DNA of 12,767 bases from Opitutia bacterium (GTDB lineage Bacteria > Verrucomicrobiota > Verrucomicrobiia > Opitutales > Opitutaceae): NCBI GenBank assembly GCA_025351035.1, contig JANXWT010000113.1, positions 1 to 12,767 of the forward strand, given 5' to 3'. Each line of letters starts with the position of its first letter. The first letter of the stretch is position 1. The position numbers and the translations under genes are program-made. The notes below the pieces were generated by a model. That model made no database searches. It was given only the letters and a program-made list of their open reading frames with translations, and had not been told where the DNA came from. Below are positions 1 to 6,565 of the stretch, in pieces.

Positions 1-104
1 ATGTTGGCGAGCTTGACGGCGAGACGGCCCAGCACCTTGCCCTCGGCATCGATCAGATACCACTTGGGCTGCACAGTCTCTTTCTTGGCCAGATAGGTTT
101 TCAT
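1..104 (-). CDS. rplM: 50S ribosomal protein L13, N-terminal part (runs off left edge)
   Basis: The minus-strand frame starting at the ATG in 102-104 gives 34 residues beginning MKTYLAKKETVQPKWYLIDA and continuing EGKVLGRLAVKLAN. This is the characteristic start of bacterial ribosomal protein L13: the KWYxIDAxGKxLGRLA block is highly conserved in the family. L13 is an early-assembling 50S protein that binds 23S rRNA. Only about a quarter of the usual roughly 140 residues is present; the rest, and probably rpsI (S9) as the usual partner, lies beyond position 1. No Shine-Dalgarno sequence precedes the ATG; the 25 bases upstream are pyrimidine-rich. The gene is co-directional with the porin-like gene upstream, with a gap of about 94 bp, so it probably has its own promoter. 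Confidence 0.93.
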   Translation of the reverse strand, partial: MKTYLAKKETVQPKWYLIDAEGKVLGRLAVKLAN

Positions 105-142
105 TGCGGAAAGGGGCCAAAAGGAAGGATTTCGCCATGACC

Positions 143-148
143 TGTCAA
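143..148 (-). promoter_or_regulatory. Possible -35 element for rplM
   Basis: Read on the minus strand this is a perfect TTGACA, 38 nt upstream of the rplM start codon. At a 16-18 nt spacing no good TATAAT-like hexamer follows (the bases are TTCCTT/TCCTTT), so only half of a sigma-70 promoter is visible. The position is right for a short leader. A chance match is quite possible. Confidence 0.25.
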
Positions 149-176
149 CCCATAACCTGACGCTTCCCGCAAAAGG

Positions 177-206
177 ACTTTTCGAGGGGCTTAATGCCTC
201 AAAAGT
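177..206 (-). terminator. Candidate terminator hairpin at the 3' end of the porin-like gene
   Basis: ACTTTT (177-182) pairs with AAAAGT (201-206), and GAGG (184-187) pairs with CCTC (197-200), giving a 10-bp stem with one bulged base and a loop of about nine bases. On the minus strand the hairpin is followed by CCTTTT rather than a clean T-run. It contains the TGA stop codon (199-201) of the porin-like gene, so the stem begins inside the last codons. It could be a weak intrinsic terminator separating that gene from rplM, or an mRNA-end stabiliser. Confidence 0.35.
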
Positions 207-948
207 CGATGCTTAGGCCCAGCGTCAGCCACAAGTTCGCCCGCCCGAACTGCCCCGGCGTGAAGAACGCGCCGCCCTGCCCGCTTGTCGTCGTGGCGTG
301 CAGCCCGGCGATCACCGTCGTGTGCGCGCTGACTCGGTAAGGAATCTGCGCCTCGCCGCCAAGATACCCGTAGCTATCACGCACACGCGGGCCAGCAGCG
401 TCCGGCCGGACATTGCGCGCATCTACGCAGCCGGCAAAGGCGCTCAACTCAAGGAATGCGCCCAGCTTTGTCAGCGGCACGCTGTAAGCCAGTGACGCCT
501 GCGCCGATTCAGCTTCTAGCCTAAAGTTGTGCTGAAGGGAAACACTCGGCGTGAAGCCGCTGACCGATGCCCACGTCGCGGTGAGGCCGGCTTCAAGGCT
601 GTGCTTCGTCGCGCCCGCCGGCGTGTCCGTGAAATGGTAGGCGGTGAGTGCCAGCTCCACGTTGATTTTCTCGCCAACTTGGCGGGCATACGCGCCCGTC
701 AGATCAACTTCACCCATCTGCCCGCGGCGCAACGGCTGGTTCGCCCACACGCTGCCGCGAAACCCGTTGACGGCGTATTCCATTGACGCCTGCGCCGAAC
801 TGCCGGCGCGCTCGATCCCGCGAAACACCGACCGCGACGCGTAGCCGAAATCTACCGTTAACCGCGGCTCGCCGCTGTCCTGCGCGGCCAAACGCATCGC
901 TCCGGCGAGGAACGCGCAAAAGAAAAGACTGGATCGGGAGAAGCACAT
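199..948 (-). CDS. Putative outer-membrane beta-barrel protein, TorF-like
   Basis: The product is 249 residues from the ATG in 946-948. I chose this start because it places a typical signal peptide at the N-terminus (MCFSRSSLFFCAFLAGAMRL, then AAQ, likely cleavage near residue 23). An in-frame start at 999 would add 17 polar residues ahead of it. The mature part shows alternating amphipathic strands, begins with FGYASRSVFRGIERAG and ends in the aromatic SIDF expected of an outer-membrane barrel. The Y-x-x-R-x-x-x-RGI pattern near the mature N-terminus resembles the TorF/Gcw_chp putative porins (TIGR02001-like), whose substrate is not established; this resemblance is from memory. The gene is divergent from the DUF423 operon across a 62-bp gap. 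No Shine-Dalgarno motif precedes the start. Confidence 0.72.
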   Translation of the reverse strand: MCFSRSSLFFCAFLAGAMRLAAQDSGEPRLTVDFGYASRSVFRGIERAGSSAQASMEYAVNGFRGSVWANQPLRRGQMGEVDLTGAYARQVGEKINVELALTAYHFTDTPAGATKHSLEAGLTATWASVSGFTPSVSLQHNFRLEAESAQASLAYSVPLTKLGAFLELSAFAGCVDARNVRPDAAGPRVRDSYGYLGGEAQIPYRVSAHTTVIAGLHATTTSGQGGAFFTPGQFGRANLWLTLGLSIDF

Positions 949-1010
949 TTTTGCCGACGCCAATTGATGTGTTTGTTTTCGCGACGGTTGTCCACACACT
1001 GCTGGCTCAC
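949..1010. promoter_or_regulatory. Divergent promoter region between the porin-like gene and the DUF423 operon
   Basis: This 62-bp gap must hold, or overlap, the start signals of two oppositely directed transcripts. On the minus strand a TGGACA hexamer (989-994) resembles a -35 box for the porin-like gene, but the hexamer 17 nt downstream (CACATC) is a poor -10. I find no convincing plus-strand promoter for the operon. Part of either promoter may lie inside the opposite gene. Confidence 0.3.
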
Positions 1011-1397
1011 ATGAACTCCCCCACCCGCTGGATCACGGTCGCCGCCGGCTTCTTCGGTTTCACCGGCGTGGCACTCGGTGCCTTCGGTGCGCACGCGCTC
1101 AAAGACACCCTGACAGCTCACGGCACGCTCGCCATCTGGCAAACCGCCGTGCTCTACCAACTGCTCCATTCAGTCGCGCTCCTCGCCCTCGCGGGCTGGC
1201 GCGATGCGCACGCGGGACCGTCGGCCAAAGTTGGCGCCTGCTGGGTGGCCGGCATCGTGTTGTTCTCCGGTTCGCTTTACGCGCTCGCGCTCGGCGGGCC
1301 GAAATTCCTCGGCCCGGTCACGCCGCTGGGCGGTCTGGCTTTTCTCATCGGCTGGGCATTCATTTTCTGGAATGCGCTCCGCGCGCCCAAGGCATGA
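1011..1397 (+). CDS. DUF423 family small integral membrane protein
   Basis: The product is 128 residues and fits the DUF423 (YgdD/YwdK-like) family, which is usually around 120-130 residues. It has four predicted membrane segments, at about residues 8-28, 45-62, 74-93 and 104-123. Two family signatures are visible: GxxGVALGAFGAHALKD (about 16-32) and WQTAVLYQLLHSVALLAL (about 43-60), the latter with the conserved YQLxH. I chose the ATG at 1011 because the family motif starts about 15 residues later; the longer open frame back to 783 is the antisense of the porin-like gene. The family sits in the inner membrane and has no established biochemical function. Its stop overlaps the start of the next gene (ATGA, 1394-1397), so it heads a three-gene operon. 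No Shine-Dalgarno sequence is present. Confidence 0.9.
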   Translation: MNSPTRWITVAAGFFGFTGVALGAFGAHALKDTLTAHGTLAIWQTAVLYQLLHSVALLALAGWRDAHAGPSAKVGACWVAGIVLFSGSLYALALGGPKFLGPVTPLGGLAFLIGWAFIFWNALRAPKA

Positions 1398-2818
1398 AGA
1401 TTCCGCCGCCACTCATCGCCGCCTTGCAGGCGCTCCGCTCCGCGGGGGGCCGGCCGCACTTGACCGGCGGCTGCGTGCGCGACTGGCTGCTCGGGCTCGC
1501 GCCGAAAGATTTCGACGTCGAGGTCTTCGGCATGGACTACGAAACGCTGGGCCGCGCGCTCGCGCCGTTCGGTCCGACCGATCTCGTCGGCCGCAGCTTC
1601 GGCGTGATCAAACTCCGACTTGAAGGATCAGCATACGATTTCAGCCTGCCGCGCCGCGAGTCCAAGACCGGGGCCGGCCACCGCGGCTTCGCCATCGCGC
1701 CTGATCCGCATTTGACCGAAGCCGCCGCCGCCGCGCGCCGCGACTTCACGATCAATGCCATCGCCTACGATCCGCTGGAAGACCGCCTGATCGATCCACA
1801 CGGCGGCAGCGCCGACCTGAAGAAAAAGCTTCTCCGCCACACCAGCGGCGCGTTCGCCGAGGATCCGTTGCGCGTGCTGCGCGGCATGCAGCTTGCCGCC
1901 CGCTTCGACCTGACGATGGTGCCCGAAACGGTCGCACTCTGCCGGGCCATCCGCGACAGTTTCAAGGAGCTGCCCATCGAGCGCGTCTGGGCCGAGTGGG
2001 ACAAGTGGGCGACGCTCTCCGCCAAACCCTCCGCCGCCCTCGCCGTGCTGAAGGAAACGAAGTGGCTCATTCTCTTCAACGAAATCTCCGCACTGGACGA
2101 AGTCCCGCAGGACCCCGAATGGCATCCCGAGGGCGACGTGCTCGTGCACACCGGCCATTGCCTCGACGCCCTCGTCGCGCAGCCCGCGTGGCGCGACGGC
2201 CCGGCGCCCACGCGCCGCTTGCTCAGCTTCGCGGTGCTCGCCCACGATTTTGGCAAAGCCACGACGACGCAACAAGCCGAGCGGCGCGGGAAGCTGCGCT
2301 GGCTCAGCCCGGGCCACGAAGCGGCCGGTGGTCCGCTGACGGAAACTTTTCTCCAGCGCATCGGAGCGCCGCTCGACCTCGTCAACTACGTCCGCCCACT
2401 GGTGGTCCACCACCTCGCGCACCATCACGGACAGACGGAGTTTCAGGCCACCACCGTTCGGCGGCTCGCGCGCAAGATCGCGCCGGCCACGCTTGCTGAA
2501 CTCATCGCCGTGATGATGGCCGACCACCTCGGCCGACCGCCGCTCGTCGCCGTCGACACCATTCGGCGCCTCGAGCAAATGCGCGCCCTCGCGCACCAGC
2601 TCGCGCTCGAACACTCCGCGCCCAGACCCATCGTGCTCGGCCGCCATCTCATCGCGCTCGGGGCCCGGCCGGGGCCCCTGTTCACTCCGGCCCTCGCGGC
2701 GGCGTTCGAATCGCAGCTCGATGGGGCGTTCTCGGACGCCGCGGGCGGCGTCGAGTGGCTGCGGAATTATTTGCGCGCCCACCCGCACATGGTTAAATCA
2801 ACAGAAACCCCTTCATGA
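1394..2818 (+). CDS. cca: CCA-adding/poly(A) polymerase family tRNA nucleotidyltransferase with HD domain
   Basis: The 474-residue protein is a class II nucleotidyltransferase-fold enzyme that adds or repairs the 3' CCA of tRNA. Visible motifs in order: the nucleotide-binding GGCVRDWLLG (25-34); the metal-binding DFD (39-41), followed by VEVFG; the FGVIKL strand (69-74); RRDFTINAIAYD (115-126); and DPLRVLRGMQLAARF (157-171), the neck that recognises bases. A C-terminal HD domain follows, with H252/H255, the HD pair at 284-285 (VLAHDFGK) and the HHLAHHHG cluster (339-346). The family's substrate class (CCA versus A-adding or CC-adding) cannot be read from the sequence; CCA addition is the default for a single copy. 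The start overlaps the DUF423 stop (ATGA) and its own stop overlaps the transaldolase start (ATGA), indicating translational coupling. Long open frames on the opposite strand here are GC-driven shadows. Confidence 0.93.
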   Translation: MKIPPPLIAALQALRSAGGRPHLTGGCVRDWLLGLAPKDFDVEVFGMDYETLGRALAPFGPTDLVGRSFGVIKLRLEGSAYDFSLPRRESKTGAGHRGFAIAPDPHLTEAAAAARRDFTINAIAYDPLEDRLIDPHGGSADLKKKLLRHTSGAFAEDPLRVLRGMQLAARFDLTMVPETVALCRAIRDSFKELPIERVWAEWDKWATLSAKPSAALAVLKETKWLILFNEISALDEVPQDPEWHPEGDVLVHTGHCLDALVAQPAWRDGPAPTRRLLSFAVLAHDFGKATTTQQAERRGKLRWLSPGHEAAGGPLTETFLQRIGAPLDLVNYVRPLVVHHLAHHHGQTEFQATTVRRLARKIAPATLAELIAVMMADHLGRPPLVAVDTIRRLEQMRALAHQLALEHSAPRPIVLGRHLIALGARPGPLFTPALAAAFESQLDGAFSDAAGGVEWLRNYLRAHPHMVKSTETPS

Positions 2819-3765
2819 ACACTCCCACCCAACTGGACCAACTCAAGCAATTCACCGTCGTGGTCGCCGACACGGGGGATTTTGCCACGATCAAGGAATT
2901 CACGCCGCGTGACGCGACAACAAATCCCAGCCTCATCCTCAAGGCCGCGGCGCTGCCCGCCTACGCACCCCTGATCGACAAAGCTATCATGGAAGGCGGC
3001 ACCGGCGCCTCCACCGGGCGCATCATGGACCGCGTGCTCGTGCTCTTCGGCCATGAAATCCTGCAGATTGTCCCGGGCCGCGTCTCGACCGAGGTGGATG
3101 CCCGCTTGTCGTTCGATTGCGCCGGCTCGGTCACCAAGGCGCGCGAGATCATCGGTCTCTACGAAAAAGCCGGCATCCCCCGGGAGCGCGTCCTGATCAA
3201 GCTCGCCGCGACGTGGGAGGGCATCAAGGCCGCCGAGCAACTTCACGACGATAAGATCCACTGCAATCTCACCCTGTTGTTTTCTTTCGCGCAAGCCGTC
3301 GCCTGCGCCGAGGCCAAAGTGCAGCTCATCTCGCCGTTCGTCGGCCGCATCTACGACTGGTATAAGAAAAACACCGGCCAGGAATACGCCGCGCCCGCCG
3401 ATCCCGGCGTGATCTCCGTCACCCAAATCTACAATTACTACAAAAAATTCGGCCACGCGACCGAGGTGATGGGTGCCTCGTTCCGCACCAAGGGGCAGAT
3501 CACCGAACTCGCCGGCTGCGACCTCCTGACGATCAGCCCGCAGTTGCTCGGCGAACTCAAGAGCAGCACCGAACCGCTCGCGCGCAAGCTCGACCCCGTT
3601 GCGGCTCAGGACGCCAACCTCACCCGAGTCAGCTTCGACGAAAAAGCGTTTCGTTTCGCGTTCAACGAAGACCAGATGGCCACGGAGAAAACTTCCGAGG
3701 GCATCCGCGTCTTCGCCGCCGATGTCGTCAAGCTCGAGAACCTGATCAAGCAGAAGCGCGGCTAG
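2815..3765 (+). CDS. tal: Transaldolase, TalB type
   Basis: This 316-residue protein is close in length and sequence to the classical TalA/TalB transaldolases of the pentose phosphate pathway, which move a dihydroxyacetone unit between sedoheptulose-7-phosphate and glyceraldehyde-3-phosphate in the cytoplasm. Signatures include VVADTGDF (16-23, with the catalytic Asp at 19), DATTNPSLIL (33-42), STEVDARLSFD (91-101, catalytic Glu at 93), and RVLIKLAATWEGI (125-137) with the Schiff-base Lys at 129. NLTLLFSFAQAVACAEA and LISPFVGRIYDWYK follow as expected. The start codon shares ATGA (2815-2818) with the stop of the tRNA nucleotidyltransferase gene, so translation is probably coupled; no Shine-Dalgarno sequence is visible. 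The stop codon interlocks with that of the convergent MOSC gene. I see nothing truncated or missing. Confidence 0.97.
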   Translation: MNTPTQLDQLKQFTVVVADTGDFATIKEFTPRDATTNPSLILKAAALPAYAPLIDKAIMEGGTGASTGRIMDRVLVLFGHEILQIVPGRVSTEVDARLSFDCAGSVTKAREIIGLYEKAGIPRERVLIKLAATWEGIKAAEQLHDDKIHCNLTLLFSFAQAVACAEAKVQLISPFVGRIYDWYKKNTGQEYAAPADPGVISVTQIYNYYKKFGHATEVMGASFRTKGQITELAGCDLLTISPQLLGELKSSTEPLARKLDPVAAQDANLTRVSFDEKAFRFAFNEDQMATEKTSEGIRVFAADVVKLENLIKQKRG

Positions 3766-4277
3766 GCTGGTGTCATCGCCGGCGAGGCGACGAATAGTTC
3801 CGCCGCTCCGGTGTGCAGTTGCCCATCCGTGAGGATGCGCGCGCGCAAGCCGCCGCGGCCTTGCAGCCATTCCTTGGCTCCCGGCGCGACAGCCGAGTTC
3901 ATCCAGTCGCACGGCCGCGATTCTTCCATGCCTTCGAATTCCACGCCGCCGAGCGTGAACCGCCGGCCGATCAGTGCGGGCAAATCCGCGCCGTCGATCA
4001 GCACGTTGCGGCGCATCGCGCCGGGCGAGAGTCCGGGAATCTTGAACTCGTCGCGCAACGCCGAGAAAACCGCCCAATCGAAAAACGTCACCTGCCCTTT
4101 GTGTCCCCCGGCGTTTTTGGAAAATCGGTCGCCCTCCAAGCCGCGCCCGGCGCGACACGCCACCGCGGCGATCTCGTGAATCGGGTGTTTGCCGGCGGGC
4201 CCGCCGTGATGGCCGAAAAAATTGTGTCCCGGCGACACGAAGAGATGGCGGATGGTCACGCGGAAGCCTGGCGACAT
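3762..4277 (-). CDS. MOSC domain-containing protein
   Basis: The product is 171 residues from the ATG at 4275-4277, essentially a stand-alone MOSC domain. The family binds or transfers sulfur through a conserved cysteine and is related to the C-terminus of molybdenum-cofactor sulfurases. Visible motifs are VSPGHNFFGHHG (14-25), CRAGRGLEGDRF (41-52), RRNVLIDGADL (89-99) and EESRPCDWM (118-126), with the conserved Cys at 123. The start is uncertain. Alternatives in frame are ATG at 4316, TTG at 4334 and GTG at 4259; homology begins around VTIRHLFVSPGH, so 4277 or 4259 is best. None has a Shine-Dalgarno motif at useful distance. The gene is convergent with transaldolase and shares a 3-bp overlap at the stops. 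No molybdenum-cofactor genes are nearby, so its partner is unknown. Confidence 0.85.
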   Translation of the reverse strand: MSPGFRVTIRHLFVSPGHNFFGHHGGPAGKHPIHEIAAVACRAGRGLEGDRFSKNAGGHKGQVTFFDWAVFSALRDEFKIPGLSPGAMRRNVLIDGADLPALIGRRFTLGGVEFEGMEESRPCDWMNSAVAPGAKEWLQGRGGLRARILTDGQLHTGAAELFVASPAMTPA

Positions 4278-4323
4278 GCCCGGAACCAACACCGAATCTC
4301 CGCCGTCAGCAAGCATGCGCAGT

Positions 4324-4360
4324 GCCCCGAGCAACCTTGTTCAAGGCGCGAAACTTGCTG
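4324..4360. repeat. REP-like repeat, copy 1
   Basis: On the plus strand the copy runs GCCCCGAGCAACCTTGTTCA and then AGGCGCGAAACTTGCTG. It matches the copy at 4389-4423 in both flanks: GCCCC(C)GAGC on the left and GGCGCGAA(A/T)CTTGCT on the right, with a variable centre. Inside it CCTTG and CAAGG can pair around two bases, and AGCAA can pair with TTGCT outside that, so it can fold as a hairpin. Dispersed palindromic intergenic elements of this sort are usual in large bacterial genomes; membership of a wider family cannot be seen from one window. Confidence 0.55.
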
Positions 4361-4388
4361 GACACGACTCTCGCTCTGAAAGCAGAAC

Positions 4389-4423
4389 GCCCCCGAGCTA
4401 CGACCTTCGGCGCGAATCTTGCT
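4389..4423. repeat. REP-like repeat, copy 2
   Basis: This copy reads GCCCCCGAGCTACGACCTTC and then GGCGCGAATCTTGCT on the plus strand and is in the same orientation as the copy at 4324-4360, with start points 65 bp apart. The left and right arms are conserved and the centre differs by several substitutions and a small deletion, as expected for old copies of one element. The outer arms AGC and GCT can pair. Confidence 0.55.
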
Positions 4424-4476
4424 CCACCTTGGGCTGGAGAAAATACCGGCTGGCTCCGGCTGGCAAGCGCCCGCCG

Positions 4477-6465
4477 TCAGTTGGATTTGGCGGGCATTTG
4501 GATAACCTTGGGCTCTCCCAGGGAGACCTCCCCATTCTTTCCACCGGTGCCGACAAGTTTTTTGAGGAATGCATCCACTTTTTGATAAAACTCGATGCGC
4601 TTCTCTTCTCGTTGGAAACCGTGGCCCTCGTATTTTTCCGTGATGAACCAGAAATCCCGCCCCTCGACCCGGCCGGCGCTCTTCAAGGCGTGCACGAGTT
4701 TGGCTCCATGGGCGATCTCGACGCGGGGATCGTTTTCGCCGTAGGCCATGAGCAGGGGCACCTGCACGCGGGCGGCGAAGTTGAGCGGCGACGTGGCCCG
4801 GAGCCGTTCCTTATCTTTGAACGGATCGCCAATGCGGGTGCGATACCACCACTCGCGGTTGTGTTGGTCGGTCGAGCCTAGGCCCGGACTGTCCACCAGC
4901 ATCATCATGTCGGTGACGCCGACGTAATTGATGCCGGCACAATAAAGTTCGGGGGTGTAGACGAGACCGGCCATCGTCGCGTAACCGCCGTAGCTGGCGC
5001 CCGAAATGACGACGCGCTTGGGATCAGCAATGCCTTGGGCGATGGCCCACTTCACCGCGTCAGTGATGTCGTCCTGCATTTCCAAACCCCACTTCTTGTA
5101 ACCCGCGCGCTCAAACCAATCGCCGTAGCCGCCGGACCCGCGAAAATTCATCTGGAGAACGGCAAACCCGCGATTGGCGTAGAACTGCACTTCGGAATTA
5201 AAACCCCACAGGTCACGCGGACCATAGGGGCCGCCATGCGGATGCACGATGAGTGGCAGATTCTTCAGATCGCGCCCCACGGGAAGCGTGAGATAACCGT
5301 GGATAACCAGTCCGTCGCGGGCGCGATATTCGAACGGATGCATTCGCGCGAGCTGGCCCGGGCGAAGGTTCGGTTTGAGGTCCGCGAGTTTTTCGACTCC
5401 CCGGCGTTTTTGGTCGTAGAGAAAATAGGTGCCCGCGTCCCGGTCACTAAAAGTCCGGATTAGCAGCCGGGAGTTGTCCTCCGAGGCGCGGGCAATCGAG
5501 ACCAGCGCCTCGGGGAACGTGACATCCAGGCTGCGCTGGATCTTCGCGAAGGACTCATCGAACCAAACGGTCACCAGCCGCTCGGCGTCGTAAGTCAGCC
5601 CGATCACGCGATTGAGCGCATCGTTGTAGATCAGCTCGAACGAGGCGCCGTCAGGGCCGACATTGTAGGTGTCGTCACCGTGGACCAATTCGCCCAGAGT
5701 GCGGGACTTGGTGTCATAGCGGTAGATCGCGGCGGTCTTGCGGCCGATGTTGGACTCAACAAACAAGGTCCGGTTGTCGCCGTCGAAGGCGACCGGCAAC
5801 CAGTAAGGTCCGCCGTCTGGAAAACTCGCGAGTTTTTCCCACTCCGCCCCGGCGCCGTCACGGTAATAGATCGTTGTGACGCCGTTCTCGAACTCGATGC
5901 CGAACCGGGCGATGCCCGCGCGGTCGACAATCCACCGGTCAATATTGCCAGGATTGCGGGCGTGGAGATGGAATTTTCCCGTGCGGAGGTTGTAGTGGTA
6001 AACGTCAGCGCGGGTGAGCGAATTTGCATAGGCCTGCACGACATAGCGCTCCTTGTCGCCGTGAATGGGACCGATCGGCGACATGCCGCGCAAAGAATCG
6101 AGACTGTCGGGATTGCGGCCATCAGCATCGACGCCGTAGAGGCGGAGCTGCTCTTTGCCATCATTATCCATGAAGAAGAAGAGTCGGTTGCCCGACGCCC
6201 AAAAATAGCCGGCGACATCGTTTTCCTTCATCGACGTGACCTGGGTCTTCTCCATTTTCTGGAGATCGACGACGATGAGATTCTGGCGCTTCTCCCAAGG
6301 TTGGAGGGCGGCGAGATAACGGCCGTCCGGTGAGAATTGCATCCGGCTGATGGCGGGAAGACCAAAAAAATCGGCCACCGGAAGCTCGGGCGGGATAGGC
6401 GGCAGCGTCTCCGCAGCGTGGAGGGACAACGCGAAGATCAGGAGCAACGACGGGAGCAGGCGCAT
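4477..6465 (-). CDS. Secreted S9 family peptidase (prolyl-oligopeptidase/acylaminoacyl-peptidase-like)
   Basis: The product is 662 residues from the ATG in 6463-6465. I chose this start because it opens directly with a signal peptide (MRLLPSLLLIFALSLHAAE); the open frame extends 60 codons further upstream but there runs through the terminator and the end of the receptor gene. Residues about 35-360 form a beta-propeller-like region (for example FSPDGRYLAAL, 44-54), and about 380-640 an alpha/beta hydrolase. The catalytic triad is visible: Ser491 in GASYGG (489-494), Asp579 in GENDPRV (576-582) and His615 in EGHGF (613-617). HPHGGPYG (408-415) and NFRGSGGYG (440-448) are typical S9 motifs. The family cleaves peptides; the export signal suggests the periplasm or beyond. 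It follows a TonB-dependent receptor in the same direction but behind a strong terminator. Exact specificity is not determinable. Confidence 0.93.
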   Translation of the reverse strand: MRLLPSLLLIFALSLHAAETLPPIPPELPVADFFGLPAISRMQFSPDGRYLAALQPWEKRQNLIVVDLQKMEKTQVTSMKENDVAGYFWASGNRLFFFMDNDGKEQLRLYGVDADGRNPDSLDSLRGMSPIGPIHGDKERYVVQAYANSLTRADVYHYNLRTGKFHLHARNPGNIDRWIVDRAGIARFGIEFENGVTTIYYRDGAGAEWEKLASFPDGGPYWLPVAFDGDNRTLFVESNIGRKTAAIYRYDTKSRTLGELVHGDDTYNVGPDGASFELIYNDALNRVIGLTYDAERLVTVWFDESFAKIQRSLDVTFPEALVSIARASEDNSRLLIRTFSDRDAGTYFLYDQKRRGVEKLADLKPNLRPGQLARMHPFEYRARDGLVIHGYLTLPVGRDLKNLPLIVHPHGGPYGPRDLWGFNSEVQFYANRGFAVLQMNFRGSGGYGDWFERAGYKKWGLEMQDDITDAVKWAIAQGIADPKRVVISGASYGGYATMAGLVYTPELYCAGINYVGVTDMMMLVDSPGLGSTDQHNREWWYRTRIGDPFKDKERLRATSPLNFAARVQVPLLMAYGENDPRVEIAHGAKLVHALKSAGRVEGRDFWFITEKYEGHGFQREEKRIEFYQKVDAFLKKLVGTGGKNGEVSLGEPKVIQMPAKSN

Positions 6466-6483
6466 GGTGGTGGCAAGGGTTGG

Positions 6484-6520
6484 AAAATAAAAGGGCCGGC
6501 TGGATAACCAGCCGGCCCTT
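6484..6520 (-). terminator. Strong intrinsic terminator downstream of TonB-dependent receptor 1
   Basis: AAGGGCCGGCTGG (6491-6503) and CCAGCCGGCCCTT (6508-6520) form a perfect 13-bp stem around a 4-base loop (ATAA on the plus strand). On the minus strand it is followed by TTTTATTTT. It lies 45 nt after the receptor's stop codon, the expected place. Its T-tract ends only 18 nt before the start codon of the S9 peptidase gene. Confidence 0.9.
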
Positions 6521-6565
6521 GATTCAAGTCTTTGCAGACCGCATTTTGAAAAACGCGGGAGCAGC

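Larger units (their letters stand above)
4278..4476. other. Non-coding interval between the MOSC and S9 peptidase genes
   Basis: This 199-bp stretch lies upstream of the MOSC gene and downstream of the S9 peptidase gene, both on the minus strand. It holds two diverged copies of a REP-like repeat (listed separately) and a short direct repeat CCGGCTGG-CT-CCGGCTGG at 4447-4464. I do not find a convincing terminator for the peptidase or a convincing promoter for the MOSC gene. None of the short open frames crossing it resembles a protein. Confidence 0.5.

Noticed and set aside
783..1010. N-terminal extension of the DUF423 frame by 76 codons
   Set aside because: The extension is antisense to the porin-like gene and is Arg-rich; the family motif begins just after the ATG at 1011.
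1628..2788. 386-codon open frame antisense to the tRNA nucleotidyltransferase gene
   Set aside because: Composition is Arg/Gly/Ala/Glu-rich without domains, and the plus strand codes an intact, well-conserved enzyme; open antisense frames are expected at this GC content.
2767..4158. 463-codon open frame antisense to transaldolase and across the MOSC gene
   Set aside because: It covers two convergent, clearly real genes in other frames and has no recognisable domain.
6518..6528. Palindrome CTTGATTCAAG next to the receptor 1 terminator
   Set aside because: Short, and partly shared with the terminator stem; no second copy seen to support an operator.
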